DNA from: Bacteroidales bacterium
GTDB taxonomy: Bacteria; Bacteroidota; Bacteroidia; Bacteroidales; F082
Assembly: GCA_024400395.1 (NCBI GenBank)
Contig: JAKSMW010000002.1
Span: forward strand, 1-64,000
Length of the DNA stretch: 64,000 bases
Reading direction: 5' to 3'
In this document: one piece after another, positions 17,008-24,875 of the stretch
How the letters are laid out: every line of letters starts with the position of its first letter
Numbering within the stretch: the stretch's first letter is position 1
Made by a program: the position numbers and the translations under genes
The notes under the pieces: model-generated
Told to the model about the DNA's origin: nothing
Seen by the model: only the letters and a program-made list of their open reading frames with translations
The model's database searches: none

Positions 17008-19990
17008 ACGTGAAAGGAACAATCTGTCCAATCAACTCCTTGACAATCTGTGCCATTGCCTTGTTGTTGAGCTGCGTGTGAAATTTAACATCATAGCCAT
17101 CAAGTTGCAGCTGTTCAAAGAATTTCCGCGCACAATCGATTTTTAATTTTTCGGCTCCACGAAGCTCCGACTTCCCTTCCACATCCTTTGTCTCAATAAT
17201 CACGTTTAACTCTTTGCTTCCGTCTTTTTTCCTTACAACATACATGAAATCAGGGCTGTAATTTCCGATTATTGTTGGAATGGCAATGCTTCGGCGTGGA
17301 ATTTTGCCAAAGACAACCACATCGTCGATTTCTGAAATGATATTTGTTTTTTCCAAATCAGAATCGTAAACTATGCCTTCGTACAAATAATTCCTGCTTG
17401 GATTTCCCTTTTCCAATGAAACGCCCACCAACCCTTGCGCAATTTCCTTTCGTAATGTTCCGTTTATATCGGTCAGCGAAGTCTCTTTTGAATTATAATT
17501 CGCTTTTTGGTAATTCAGCAATCCTTTGATATTTTCAACTTTCCAATCATTGAATTGGCTAATGAAGTTTGCCATTGAACTTTCGTTGATATATGAATCA
17601 GTAAATGGAGGATTAACCTTGAAATATTCAGCTACTTTCTTGTGTATCAACCGAATTGGCAGCGAAGTGGTTTTGCTGATGCGTTTCAGAAATTCATTGT
17701 AAGGAATGGATTTACCGTGTATTTCGTATTGAACGCCCGATTCGTTTGCGATTGACGCACCATATTCATTTACATCAGCTTTTGCACGATTGCTGTTTAC
17801 TACCACAAAATCAAATGCACCTTTTGCCAAATGAAACTCATTTTCAATCTTTTGATTGAGTTCCTGATTGAAAAAGATAATGTATTTCTGGTTAATCTTT
17901 TCCCAAAGTTCCTTCAATTCATCATACTTTGCCGGACGAATCTTTACCGTCGGAGCCGATTGCCTGTTCCTGTTACGTACTTTTGTGCCGTTTACGCCTG
18001 TGCTTGGCTTGAATTCCGGATATTCTTCGTAGAAATCAGAAATTGTTTCTTGATTAATATTTTGATGTCTGTCAATGTATTTTTTGTCTTTCAATTCGTC
18101 GAACAAGTCGTCAGCTGTCGTATCGCGAAGTTTTGCGGCACGTTCCATTTCTTCATCTGAAATTGTCATCAGATTCGTTGTCTGCACATCTGCATTTATT
18201 TCAGCAATCAGTTTGTCAGCAAAATCCGCTTCCGTGAAATCGACGATATAATTCAGCCAAAACTCATCATTTAGCCGGTTGCCGTATTCATCAACAGGCA
18301 GACGCAAGCCACGTCCAACTTCCTGAATCTTACTTATTTCGCTTCCGCTCGAACGCAATTTTGTAATAGTGAAAACATTAGGATTGTCCCAACCTTCTTT
18401 CAGCGTCCATTTTGAAAACAGGAAACGGCGCACATTCCATTTGCCTTCTTTGTCTTTGAAAGAAAGCAGTTGCTTTTTGTTCCGCAGAATATCATCCACT
18501 TCTTTGGCTATCGCTTCGTCGCTGTCGCTGTTGTCTTGTGAGAAGTAGCCGGCCGAACAATTCTGCAAATCAGACAAACTTGCTTGCAAATAATTTGTAT
18601 ATTCATTGGAGACGTGGTGCGCCACATCTCTACAAATACGTAATTCTTCTTCTAATTTGTTTTTCAGCAAATTGTTGAACATGTCGCGCAACCAGGCATT
18701 TTGCCCGTTTTCATCTCCACGGAATGACTGAATGTCATCAATGAAGAACAAGGCAAGGGTTTTGATTCGTTGCGAGCGGTTGAAATTTTCACGTTCCGTT
18801 TCAAAATGACGGTCGAGAGCCAACTTCATCATTGCTTCCTGATAGGAACCAGACAAAACGGAAACTTCAAACTCTTCTCCTTTTTTCTTTTGTGCTCCAT
18901 TGCTGAACTCTACGAAATCCTTGCCAATGGCAGTGATATTCATTCCCGCCATATCAGTCGTAATGGAAGCCAACGAATCGTTTGTATAAAGTGTATGGGA
19001 CTTTTTCCCGTTTGCCGTAATATGTTCCAAAACGACAGACTCTTTGCTGTTGATTTGCAGCACCTTTATCTTTTCATTCTTCTTGTCAGGCGACTCAAAG
19101 TGTTCTTTTTCAACACCCTTGACCAAATTCTGATTGAAGGCTTGGCAGGCATTCAAGTTGTACAAAAGGTTTTCATAATCCTTGCGGGTCACTTTGTTTT
19201 TGCCTTTGCCTTCTGTTATTTCTGGAAAAGTGGCACCAAAGCGGACAACACATTGCGGATTCAATTCTTCGCTTATCACCTTGTATGCTTTCTGGTCGCG
19301 GGCGAAGCGGTGCGGCTCGTCAATAATCACGAAAGGGCGTGTGGCTTTCAGTGCATCAAGCGGACGGACAAAACCTTGCGGACCAAAATCGTAGTCGTTT
19401 CGACTGAGCAAGTTTCCGTTGGTTAGCAATTGCGAGTTTACGAGCAGAACATAAATCTGATTGTTGGTTTGGCACGAGCCGTCAACAAATGTACGGACAA
19501 CAGACGGGAAAAATCGTTTGCTTTTTTTCACTTGCATGGATTTCAACACCAGCAAATTCAATTCTGTATTATATCCGCAAGTGTTGCAAAAATGTCGTTT
19601 CACATCGGCATCGCCCAAAAACGATTTCGCCCCTTCCTTGATGGATAATGACGGCACTGCAACGATGAACTTATTGATTCCGTAGCGTTTGTGAAGTTCG
19701 TAAATCGCGTGGGTGTAAACGTATGTCTTTCCCGTGCCCGTCTCCATTTTTATGTCAAGATTCAAGCAACTGTCGCCTATTGTCTGCTTGCGAAATTCTC
19801 CATCGACATTGTTTTCTTTTTTTGCCTGTATTGCCTTTATGTTGTCTTTGATTTTGGTATCCGACAAATCTACCAAAGGGTTTTCGTACAACTTTGTTGG
19901 TTTCCCGATAACGGCATCTTCAAATACCGTTACTATGGCATCAACCGCCTTTTGCTGATGCGGCAAACCGCGTTCGTATTTTATTTCCAT
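16991..19990 (-). CDS. res: Type III restriction enzyme, Res subunit
   Basis: A 999-residue helicase-nuclease that, with Mod, translocates or slides on DNA and cleaves between inversely oriented unmethylated sites. Visible features are motif I GTGKT (85-89), motif II DEPH (224-227), a C-terminal helicase half with GRGLRLPVDEYGNR, and a C-terminal PD-(D/E)XK nuclease seen as SPDFMYV...NVIIETKD. The length is typical of Res. It begins one base after the mod stop codon, so the pair is co-transcribed. The reading frame is intact. Confidence 0.93.
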   Translation of the reverse strand: MEIKYERGLPHQQKAVDAIVTVFEDAVIGKPTKLYENPLVDLSDTKIKDNIKAIQAKKENNVDGEFRKQTIGDSCLNLDIKMETGTGKTYVYTHAIYELHKRYGINKFIVAVPSLSIKEGAKSFLGDADVKRHFCNTCGYNTELNLLVLKSMQVKKSKRFFPSVVRTFVDGSCQTNNQIYVLLVNSQLLTNGNLLSRNDYDFGPQGFVRPLDALKATRPFVIIDEPHRFARDQKAYKVISEELNPQCVVRFGATFPEITEGKGKNKVTRKDYENLLYNLNACQAFNQNLVKGVEKEHFESPDKKNEKIKVLQINSKESVVLEHITANGKKSHTLYTNDSLASITTDMAGMNITAIGKDFVEFSNGAQKKKGEEFEVSVLSGSYQEAMMKLALDRHFETERENFNRSQRIKTLALFFIDDIQSFRGDENGQNAWLRDMFNNLLKNKLEEELRICRDVAHHVSNEYTNYLQASLSDLQNCSAGYFSQDNSDSDEAIAKEVDDILRNKKQLLSFKDKEGKWNVRRFLFSKWTLKEGWDNPNVFTITKLRSSGSEISKIQEVGRGLRLPVDEYGNRLNDEFWLNYIVDFTEADFADKLIAEINADVQTTNLMTISDEEMERAAKLRDTTADDLFDELKDKKYIDRHQNINQETISDFYEEYPEFKPSTGVNGTKVRNRNRQSAPTVKIRPAKYDELKELWEKINQKYIIFFNQELNQKIENEFHLAKGAFDFVVVNSNRAKADVNEYGASIANESGVQYEIHGKSIPYNEFLKRISKTTSLPIRLIHKKVAEYFKVNPPFTDSYINESSMANFISQFNDWKVENIKGLLNYQKANYNSKETSLTDINGTLRKEIAQGLVGVSLEKGNPSRNYLYEGIVYDSDLEKTNIISEIDDVVVFGKIPRRSIAIPTIIGNYSPDFMYVVRKKDGSKELNVIIETKDVEGKSELRGAEKLKIDCARKFFEQLQLDGYDVKFHTQLNNKAMAQIVKELIGQIVPFTFTYPR

Positions 19991-19991
19991 A

Positions 19992-21977
19992 TCAGTAACG
20001 GATATCTATGTTGATACTTTCGTTTAATTTCTTCACTGCCGAAATGTTTTTCTTGAGCATTTCGGTTTGTGTAAATGTGAAACTGTAGCCAAACAGCACC
20101 ACGTTATGCGGATTAAAATCTGCTTCTTGCCCATATTTATCTACTAATGCGATCATCGCCTTTTCGTCAAAGCTTTCGCCTTCAATCATGTAGATGTGTC
20201 CGCCACAATAATAGGCGGTATAATCTGCCAATTTCAATTCCGTTGCATTCTGTGTAAGTCCGTAGCCGTCTTTCTCCATCCAAGTTGCCAAAACCGTTTC
20301 CACGCCGAAGGATTCGAGAATGTCCTTTTCTCCAAACATTCCCTGTGGGTCGAAAGTATCCATCTTGTCCAAGGTGTTTTGCGGCACGTCCTGCAAGGTG
20401 TAATGTTTGAAGCCCCAATCCATATTTTGAAGCGTATTTTTCTTTGTTTCAATCTCTTGCTTTAAGGTTTCAATTTCTTGTTCCAACGGATTTTCTTCAT
20501 TGAACATATTTCCCTGCCGATTCTCTTTGGCAAGTTTTTCTTCTTTGGCTTTGAGTTGAGTTTCTTTTTGAGATATTTCTGTTTGAAGGTCGGATTTGAT
20601 TTTGGCGGCGGCGCGGCGGATGCGCTCTTGGCCGATTTGGTCGATGGTTTCGTAACCAGCTTTACGAGCTTCGCTATCGGCGGGCGTTTGTTCGGGCAAT
20701 TGAACCATGATAAACTTTCTATTTCCTTCATCTTCGGCATTTAGTTTCATAACTGCGTGAGCGGTTGTGGCTGAACCAGAAAAGAAGTCAAGGATAATAT
20801 CGGATTTGCTTTTTGTGATATTTGAGCATCCAAAAACAAGTTCTTTTAACAAAGAATTTGGTTTAGGATACGAAAAATAATTATCCATATTTAAAGATTC
20901 TAAATCTGCAACTCCATTCTTATTAAGATGCTTTAATATGGTATAAAATTTAGATGTGTCTTCCGAAACCTTTCTATATCTTCCTACTATATGCTTTCCA
21001 TTTTTCTCAATCAAGATGAAATCACCATTTTTAATTCCTTTATCTATTTCATCTTTCTTTTTTCCATTGTAAAAACGAAGTATATCTTCATAATAACATG
21101 TTCCATATTTTCCAAACTCCTCTCTTAACCAATCTGTTTCTATCCAGTATTCCTCATTGTCTTCTTTGGTTACAATCTTCCCTCTGATGTCTTTAGGTTT
21201 TCCTAATGGAGTATATTCAATCACGCTTCGCGCATAGGCTGCTAAATAATCATGACCAATTACTGCATTTTTAGCCAAACCGCCTCCTTCTGAGCGAATC
21301 ACAATAAAATTAGCTATCATATTCTCTTCTCCAAACACTCCGTCGCACAACAGTTTCAAATTTGCCTGTTCGTTGTCGTCAATGGAAATGAAAATCACGC
21401 CATCTTCGGTGAGTAGGTCGCGGGCAAGCATCAGGCGGGGCGCCATGAACATCAACCATGCGGAATGGGAGGCCGAGCCGCGCTTGCACAGGTCGAGAAT
21501 GCGCTTCGCCTTTTCCTCGCCGATGCCGAGTTTGGTTTGCAGCTGTTCGGCAGTAAAATTGAACTTGTCGTTATACACAAAGCCGTCGCTGCCAGTGTTG
21601 TAAGGCGGGTCGATGTAAATGCATTTTATATTTCCGGCATACGATTTCAGCAGATGCTTCAGTGCATCGAGGTTGTCGCCGCTGATGTAAATGTTCTGGC
21701 TGTCCTTGTTTTCGGGCTTGCTGTTGTGCTCAAGGTCAGGCTGTAGCACTGTTTCGGTCTCGGTTGAGGCAATCAAATTAGCATAATTTTTCCCTAAAAA
21801 ATTCAAGTCGTAGCCTTCTTCGGTAATATCAATCTTGTCGTTCAGCAAAGATTTAAATTTCTCCAAATCAAATTTGCCTTCGTTAGTGAAGCATTGCGGA
21901 AAGTCGGCGTGCAGTTTCGCCATCACGCGGTCGGAAGGCTGCACATTTTCGTTTTGTGCCTTAATGTCTTTTATCAT
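19992..21977 (-). CDS. mod: Type III DNA methyltransferase, Mod subunit
   Basis: A 661-residue beta-class adenine-N6 methyltransferase and specificity subunit. Motif IV DPPY is at 123-126 and motif I DFFSGSATT at 397-405, an order typical of beta-class enzymes. The region between them (about residues 220-395) is the target recognition domain and is visibly more A/T-rich than both flanks. A Lys/Glu/Gln-rich coiled-coil-like stretch follows at ~470-515. The start ATG at 21977 follows a terminator-bearing structured segment, and no promoter box is seen between, so expression may depend on read-through. The frame is intact and no simple repeat suggestive of phase variation was seen. Confidence 0.93.
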   Translation of the reverse strand: MIKDIKAQNENVQPSDRVMAKLHADFPQCFTNEGKFDLEKFKSLLNDKIDITEEGYDLNFLGKNYANLIASTETETVLQPDLEHNSKPENKDSQNIYISGDNLDALKHLLKSYAGNIKCIYIDPPYNTGSDGFVYNDKFNFTAEQLQTKLGIGEEKAKRILDLCKRGSASHSAWLMFMAPRLMLARDLLTEDGVIFISIDDNEQANLKLLCDGVFGEENMIANFIVIRSEGGGLAKNAVIGHDYLAAYARSVIEYTPLGKPKDIRGKIVTKEDNEEYWIETDWLREEFGKYGTCYYEDILRFYNGKKKDEIDKGIKNGDFILIEKNGKHIVGRYRKVSEDTSKFYTILKHLNKNGVADLESLNMDNYFSYPKPNSLLKELVFGCSNITKSKSDIILDFFSGSATTAHAVMKLNAEDEGNRKFIMVQLPEQTPADSEARKAGYETIDQIGQERIRRAAAKIKSDLQTEISQKETQLKAKEEKLAKENRQGNMFNEENPLEQEIETLKQEIETKKNTLQNMDWGFKHYTLQDVPQNTLDKMDTFDPQGMFGEKDILESFGVETVLATWMEKDGYGLTQNATELKLADYTAYYCGGHIYMIEGESFDEKAMIALVDKYGQEADFNPHNVVLFGYSFTFTQTEMLKKNISAVKKLNESINIDIRY

Positions 21978-22042
21978 TCTGCGCCCATATTGTGCACTTA
22001 CTTATCTGTTTCGGAGTAATACGGGCCGTTTCTATGGACCTC

Positions 22043-22080
22043 AAAAAAAACAGACGTGGAACTTGAACATTATCCACGTC
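22043..22080 (-). terminator. Intrinsic terminator between nuclease gene and mod
   Basis: Read on the minus strand, GACGTGGA (22080-22073) and TCCACGTC (22060-22053) form an 8-bp stem with a 12-base loop, followed by TG and eight T (plus-strand A run 22043-22050). It lies 66 bp before the mod start. Confidence 0.75.
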
Positions 22081-22200
22081 CTAAGGCCCTCGAACTGCCC
22101 GAATCAACAGATAAGTCAAGCCCACGCTGTATAGCGCAGGCATTCACTTGACTTATTCGAGTTGATTCTGTTATTTCTAAAGTTTTCGAGGTTTTAGGAC
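22043..22200 (-). ncRNA. Putative structured RNA or attenuating leader upstream of mod-res
   Basis: Nested pairing covers the segment. Outer stem: 22078-22094 with 22185-22200. Middle stem: 22101-22108 with 22161-22168, continued by 22111-22120 with 22147-22156, 18 bp in all with a small internal loop. Inner stem: CGCT/AGCG with a GTAT loop (22125-22136). On the minus strand it ends in a terminator hairpin that shares bases 22078-22080 with the outer stem. It could be a small RNA or an attenuator for mod-res. I do not recognise a known family, and the same palindrome could instead be a mobile-element end. Confidence 0.45.
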
Positions 22201-22206
22201 AGTTAC

Positions 22207-22266
22207 CGAATAATAAGCAAACGCTTGTTAATTAATATGTTAGTTTAAAAATTTTCTGTTTTTTAC
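22207..22266 (-). repeat. Intergenic module, copy 1 (short form)
   Basis: About 55 bp nearly identical to 23407-23462 (offset exactly 1200), including AATAAGC-AAAC-GCTTGTT, a 7-bp hairpin with a four-base loop. It lies directly after the 3' end of the DUF1016 gene at 22273 and before the structured segment leading to mod. It is related to the longer copies at 24541-24650 and 26813-26920 through the AGCGTTTGC core and flanking A/T-rich sequence. Confidence 0.8.
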
Positions 22267-22272
22267 ATTGTT

Positions 22273-23397
22273 TTATTGTTTATTAATTTCGATAATATAT
22301 TTCCTTATTTCATCAACACTTGGCAAATTCACCAAATATTTTGAAACAAACAAGTTTTCATCTAATCCTGCTGTTGCATATTGCACAGTTGTCTCGCCAT
22401 AGTCAGTACACAACAACAGTCCTATGGGTGGATTGTCGGCAGGTTGCATGACTTCGTTCTTGTAATAATTCAGGTACAAGTTCAGTTGCGAAGCATATTC
22501 GTGTCTAAACTTATCAGTCTTCAACTCTACCAAAAAGTGGCAATGCAAAATACGATGGTAAAACACCAAATCTATCTTAAAGTATTCATCGTCGATAAGA
22601 ATACGTTTTTGAGTTGCCTCATAACAGAATCCATCACCCAATTCGAGAAGAAAATGCTGTAAATGATTTAAAATGGCATTCTCCAAATCATTTTCCATAA
22701 CCACATTTGACTCCTGCAAACCTAAAAACTCAAGCGTCATAGGATTCTTTACTATATCTTTAGGTCGTAGTGCAACTGACTTTTGATTGACAATTTTTGA
22801 AAGTCTGTTTTTGTCTTTCGACAATCCGGTTCTCTCAAAATAAAGAGAGTTTACTTGTCTTTCAAGTTCAGAGTATGACCAACATCCTTTTATGATTTCG
22901 CTTTCATAAAAAGCTCTTTTCAAAGAGTCTTCAATCTTGCATAAAAACAACAAGTGCGAAAAAGGAATCTTATACAAGATTTTGTCCGGATCAGTTTGCC
23001 ATTGCTCCAATTCGGCGGATGCCGTCCGCCGAATCTTATTATCTTGATTTTCAAAACCATCAAATTCGGCGGATGCTATCTGCCGAATCTCATGATTAAG
23101 TTTTGTTCCAGCGTACAATCTTATTTCTGGCTCTAATTGAGGATATGTCAAATAGAATTTTCGGAACTCACGGAAGCGTCTTTCTGTCAGTCCTTTTTTT
23201 TGGATCCTTTGTTCAAGCTTTTTCAAAAGATTTTCGCCATAAACTGCCTTGTCGTCTCCGTTTTGTTCAAATTCCACAATGTAACAGCCTAATATCCAGT
23301 TTCGCACTGTTAGTGACACGTTGATAGCATGAACAACTTCATTTTGTATGACTTGTTCAACAACTGAAATATTATGTACTAATAAGTCAAAATTCAT
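22273..23397 (-). CDS. DUF1016/PDDEXK-family nuclease (YhcG-like), paralogue 1
   Basis: A 374-residue protein of the DUF1016 (YhcG) family, commonly linked to restriction-modification and defence loci and predicted to be a PD-(D/E)XK nuclease. An N-terminal helical DUF1016_N domain (1-~95) is joined by a variable linker (~100-140) to the nuclease domain. D276 (KIDLVFY) and E291xK293 (VELK) fit the active-site signature. The linker contains two copies of an I-R-x-x-A-S-A-E motif encoded by palindromic DNA repeats. It sits between its paralogue and mod-res on the same strand, suggesting one defence transcript. Confidence 0.88.
   Translation of the reverse strand: MNFDLLVHNISVVEQVIQNEVVHAINVSLTVRNWILGCYIVEFEQNGDDKAVYGENLLKKLEQRIQKKGLTERRFREFRKFYLTYPQLEPEIRLYAGTKLNHEIRQIASAEFDGFENQDNKIRRTASAELEQWQTDPDKILYKIPFSHLLFLCKIEDSLKRAFYESEIIKGCWSYSELERQVNSLYFERTGLSKDKNRLSKIVNQKSVALRPKDIVKNPMTLEFLGLQESNVVMENDLENAILNHLQHFLLELGDGFCYEATQKRILIDDEYFKIDLVFYHRILHCHFLVELKTDKFRHEYASQLNLYLNYYKNEVMQPADNPPIGLLLCTDYGETTVQYATAGLDENLFVSKYLVNLPSVDEIRKYIIEINKQ
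23010..23034. repeat. In-frame palindrome in DUF1016 linker, copy B
   Basis: Perfect 10-bp inverted repeat ATTCGGCGGA/TCCGCCGAAT with a five-base centre, inside coding sequence. It encodes IRRTASAEL on the minus strand. Much more G/C-rich than its surroundings. Confidence 0.85.
23064..23088. repeat. In-frame palindrome in DUF1016 linker, copy A
   Basis: ATTCGGCGGA/TCTGCCGAAT around a five-base centre, one mismatch. It lies 54 bp (18 codons) from the other copy and encodes IRQIASAEF on the minus strand. Confidence 0.8.
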
Positions 23398-23406
23398 TAG
23401 GCTTCC

Positions 23407-23462
23407 CGAATAATAAGCAAACGCTTGTTAGTTAATACGTTAGTTTAAAAATCTTTCTTTTC
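23407..23462 (-). repeat. Intergenic module, copy 2 (short form)
   Basis: Near-identical to 22207-22260, with only a few substitutions over ~55 bp, including the same AAGCAAACGCTT hairpin. It fills the gap between the stop of the second DUF1016 gene and the ATG of the first, ending about 10 bp before that ATG. Confidence 0.8.
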
Positions 23463-23468
23463 TATCTA

Positions 23469-24527
23469 TTATTTGTTTGATATTAATTTCTTTAATTCTT
23501 CTTTGCTTGGCAAAACCGTTTCGTATTTTGCGGCAAAAATCTGATTATTGTTTAATGGCAGAGTGTATTCTACAACCGAATTTTCTTTGTCAGCACATAG
23601 TAACAAACCTATTGTAGGATTCTCATCATCCAGTTTAACCTCTCTGTCATAGTAGTTTACATACATTTGCATCTGTCCTATATCTTGATGTTTTAGTTTT
23701 CCTTTCTTTAGGTCTATCAAGACAAATGACTTCAACAAGCGGTTGTAAAATACCAAATCAATAAAATAATGCTCTTCGCTAAAAGACAATCTAACTTGTC
23801 GTCCCACAAAAGTAAAGCCTTTGCCTAATTCGAGCAAGAAAGCTTGCAGATTATCAATAAGTTTCTGCTCTAACTTCTTTTCGGTATAGGATGGCAACTG
23901 TGGCAAGCCTGTAAATTCTAATATGTATGGATCTTTAAGCAAATCTTGCGGTTTCTCTACTATTTGTCCCTTTTTTGACAAGTTCATCACCTCCTCTTTG
24001 TTGCGACTTAATGCCAATCGTTCGTACAAAGATGAGTCGTACTGTCTCTCCAACTCCTTCAGGCTCCATTTGTTGTTGGTAGCCTCTATTTCGTAAAATT
24101 TGCGTTCGTCTAAATTGGTTATTCGCATCAGTTTAAGGTAATGCGACCATGAGAGTGTGAATGACGGAATATTGTCAATCATTTGAGTGTCACTATTTTG
24201 CAATTGGTCAGACAGTGTCTGACTTTTTGAGTATGACAAAAACAATTGGCGCATTTGCTTCAAATTTGTCAACGAATAACCCTTGCCAAACTTTCTTGTT
24301 AGGCGTGTTGCAACATCTTTCAAAACAGTTTTCCCGTATTCCGCACGGCTTTCTCCGCCTTGTTCATCCTCCACAATGTATCTACCTATCTCGTAATAAG
24401 TATAAACCATAGCGGTATTCACAGCCGCAACAACGTGTTGTCGTGCATCTTGTATCAACTTCTCGATTTTACCTGCGAGAATATCTATATGACTACCAGT
24501 TTCTGTGATTTGTGTTTTCTTGTCCAT
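23469..24527 (-). CDS. DUF1016/PDDEXK-family nuclease (YhcG-like), paralogue 2
   Basis: A 352-residue paralogue of the neighbouring DUF1016 protein with the same domain order: N-terminal helical domain, short variable linker (SKSQTLSDQLQNSD), then a nuclease domain with D257 (FIDLVFY) and D272xK274 (IDLKKGK). The start is set at the ATG 24527 (MDKKTQITETG) because the longer frame upstream reads through the conserved promoter and leader ORF of the intergenic module. It is probably the first large gene of the minus-strand unit that continues to mod-res. Its exact role is unknown; it could be a defence nuclease or a modulator of the type III system. Confidence 0.87.
   Translation of the reverse strand: MDKKTQITETGSHIDILAGKIEKLIQDARQHVVAAVNTAMVYTYYEIGRYIVEDEQGGESRAEYGKTVLKDVATRLTRKFGKGYSLTNLKQMRQLFLSYSKSQTLSDQLQNSDTQMIDNIPSFTLSWSHYLKLMRITNLDERKFYEIEATNNKWSLKELERQYDSSLYERLALSRNKEEVMNLSKKGQIVEKPQDLLKDPYILEFTGLPQLPSYTEKKLEQKLIDNLQAFLLELGKGFTFVGRQVRLSFSEEHYFIDLVFYNRLLKSFVLIDLKKGKLKHQDIGQMQMYVNYYDREVKLDDENPTIGLLLCADKENSVVEYTLPLNNNQIFAAKYETVLPSKEELKKLISNK
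24207..24223. repeat. In-frame palindrome in the second DUF1016 linker
   Basis: GTCAGACAGTGTCTGAC is a near-perfect palindrome encoding part of SQTLSDQL. It occupies the same linker position as the unrelated ATTCGGCGGA palindromes of the paralogue. Confidence 0.75.
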
Positions 24528-24583
24528 TGTAATGATTTCAGAATAACTGCAAACGCTATGATTTATAATGTGTTTATTAAATT

Positions 24584-24628
24584 TTATTTCTGTTTCGCAA
24601 AAATGCTGACAATTGCAAACTCTTCCAT
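24584..24628 (-). CDS. Conserved 14-residue leader peptide (uORF)
   Basis: ATG-to-TAA ORF reading MEEFAIVSIFAKQK, beginning about a dozen bases after the -7 box, so almost leaderless. The equivalent ORF in the other long module copy (26853-26897) reads MEAFTVISVFAKKK; same length, with mostly conservative I/V exchanges. It could be a regulatory leader peptide or a small protein. It is too short for standard gene finders, and the coding claim rests on this pair alone. Confidence 0.5.
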   Translation of the reverse strand: MEEFAIVSIFAKQK

Positions 24629-24639
24629 TTTTCGACCTG

Positions 24640-24647
24640 CAAAAATA
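24640..24647 (-). promoter_or_regulatory. -7 box for DUF1016-mod-res unit
   Basis: TATTTTTG on the minus strand, 12 bp before the leader ORF and 113 bp before the DUF1016 ATG at 24527. Confidence 0.65.
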
Positions 24648-24851
24648 CACTTTTTCAGGCATAAATGGGCATAAATTTATTATTTTTCGATAATGAATTA
24701 TTTGTGTCATCTTTTTACTTCCGCGAATTAATTTTTGATTACAACGACAAAAAGCAGTTGAGCGAAACACAGCAAAACCACCATCACCGCAAAATACATT
24801 CTTTTCTGCGGCATTTTTTGACGCAAAATATCATATTCTTAAAATATTTTG
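24648..24851. other. A/T-rich divergent intergenic region
   Basis: About 200 bp between the divergent promoters of the DUF1016 unit and the fic gene. It contains short ORFs with no family resemblance and no clear inverted repeat; nothing further is recognised. Confidence 0.5.
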
Positions 24852-24859
24852 TATTTTTG
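24852..24859 (+). promoter_or_regulatory. -7 box for fic
   Basis: TATTTTTG, 16 bp before the ATG at 24876. It also rules out an in-frame codon at 24849 as the start. Confidence 0.65.
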
Positions 24860-24875
24860 CCGCAAAAATCACAGC

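Larger units (their letters stand above)
24541..24650 (-). repeat. Intergenic module, copy 3 (long form with promoter and leader ORF)
   Basis: About 105 bp closely matching 26813-26920. It holds a -7 box, a 14-codon ORF and the AGCGTTTGC core, then the ATG of the second DUF1016 gene. Confidence 0.85.

Noticed and set aside
22043-22200. The nested palindrome as a CRISPR repeat or tracrRNA.
   Set aside because: Only one copy, no spacer array and no cas gene nearby.
24527-24770. An N-terminal extension of the second DUF1016 protein by about 80 residues.
   Set aside because: It would translate through the repeated promoter and leader ORF; the ATG at 24527 aligns with the paralogue's start.
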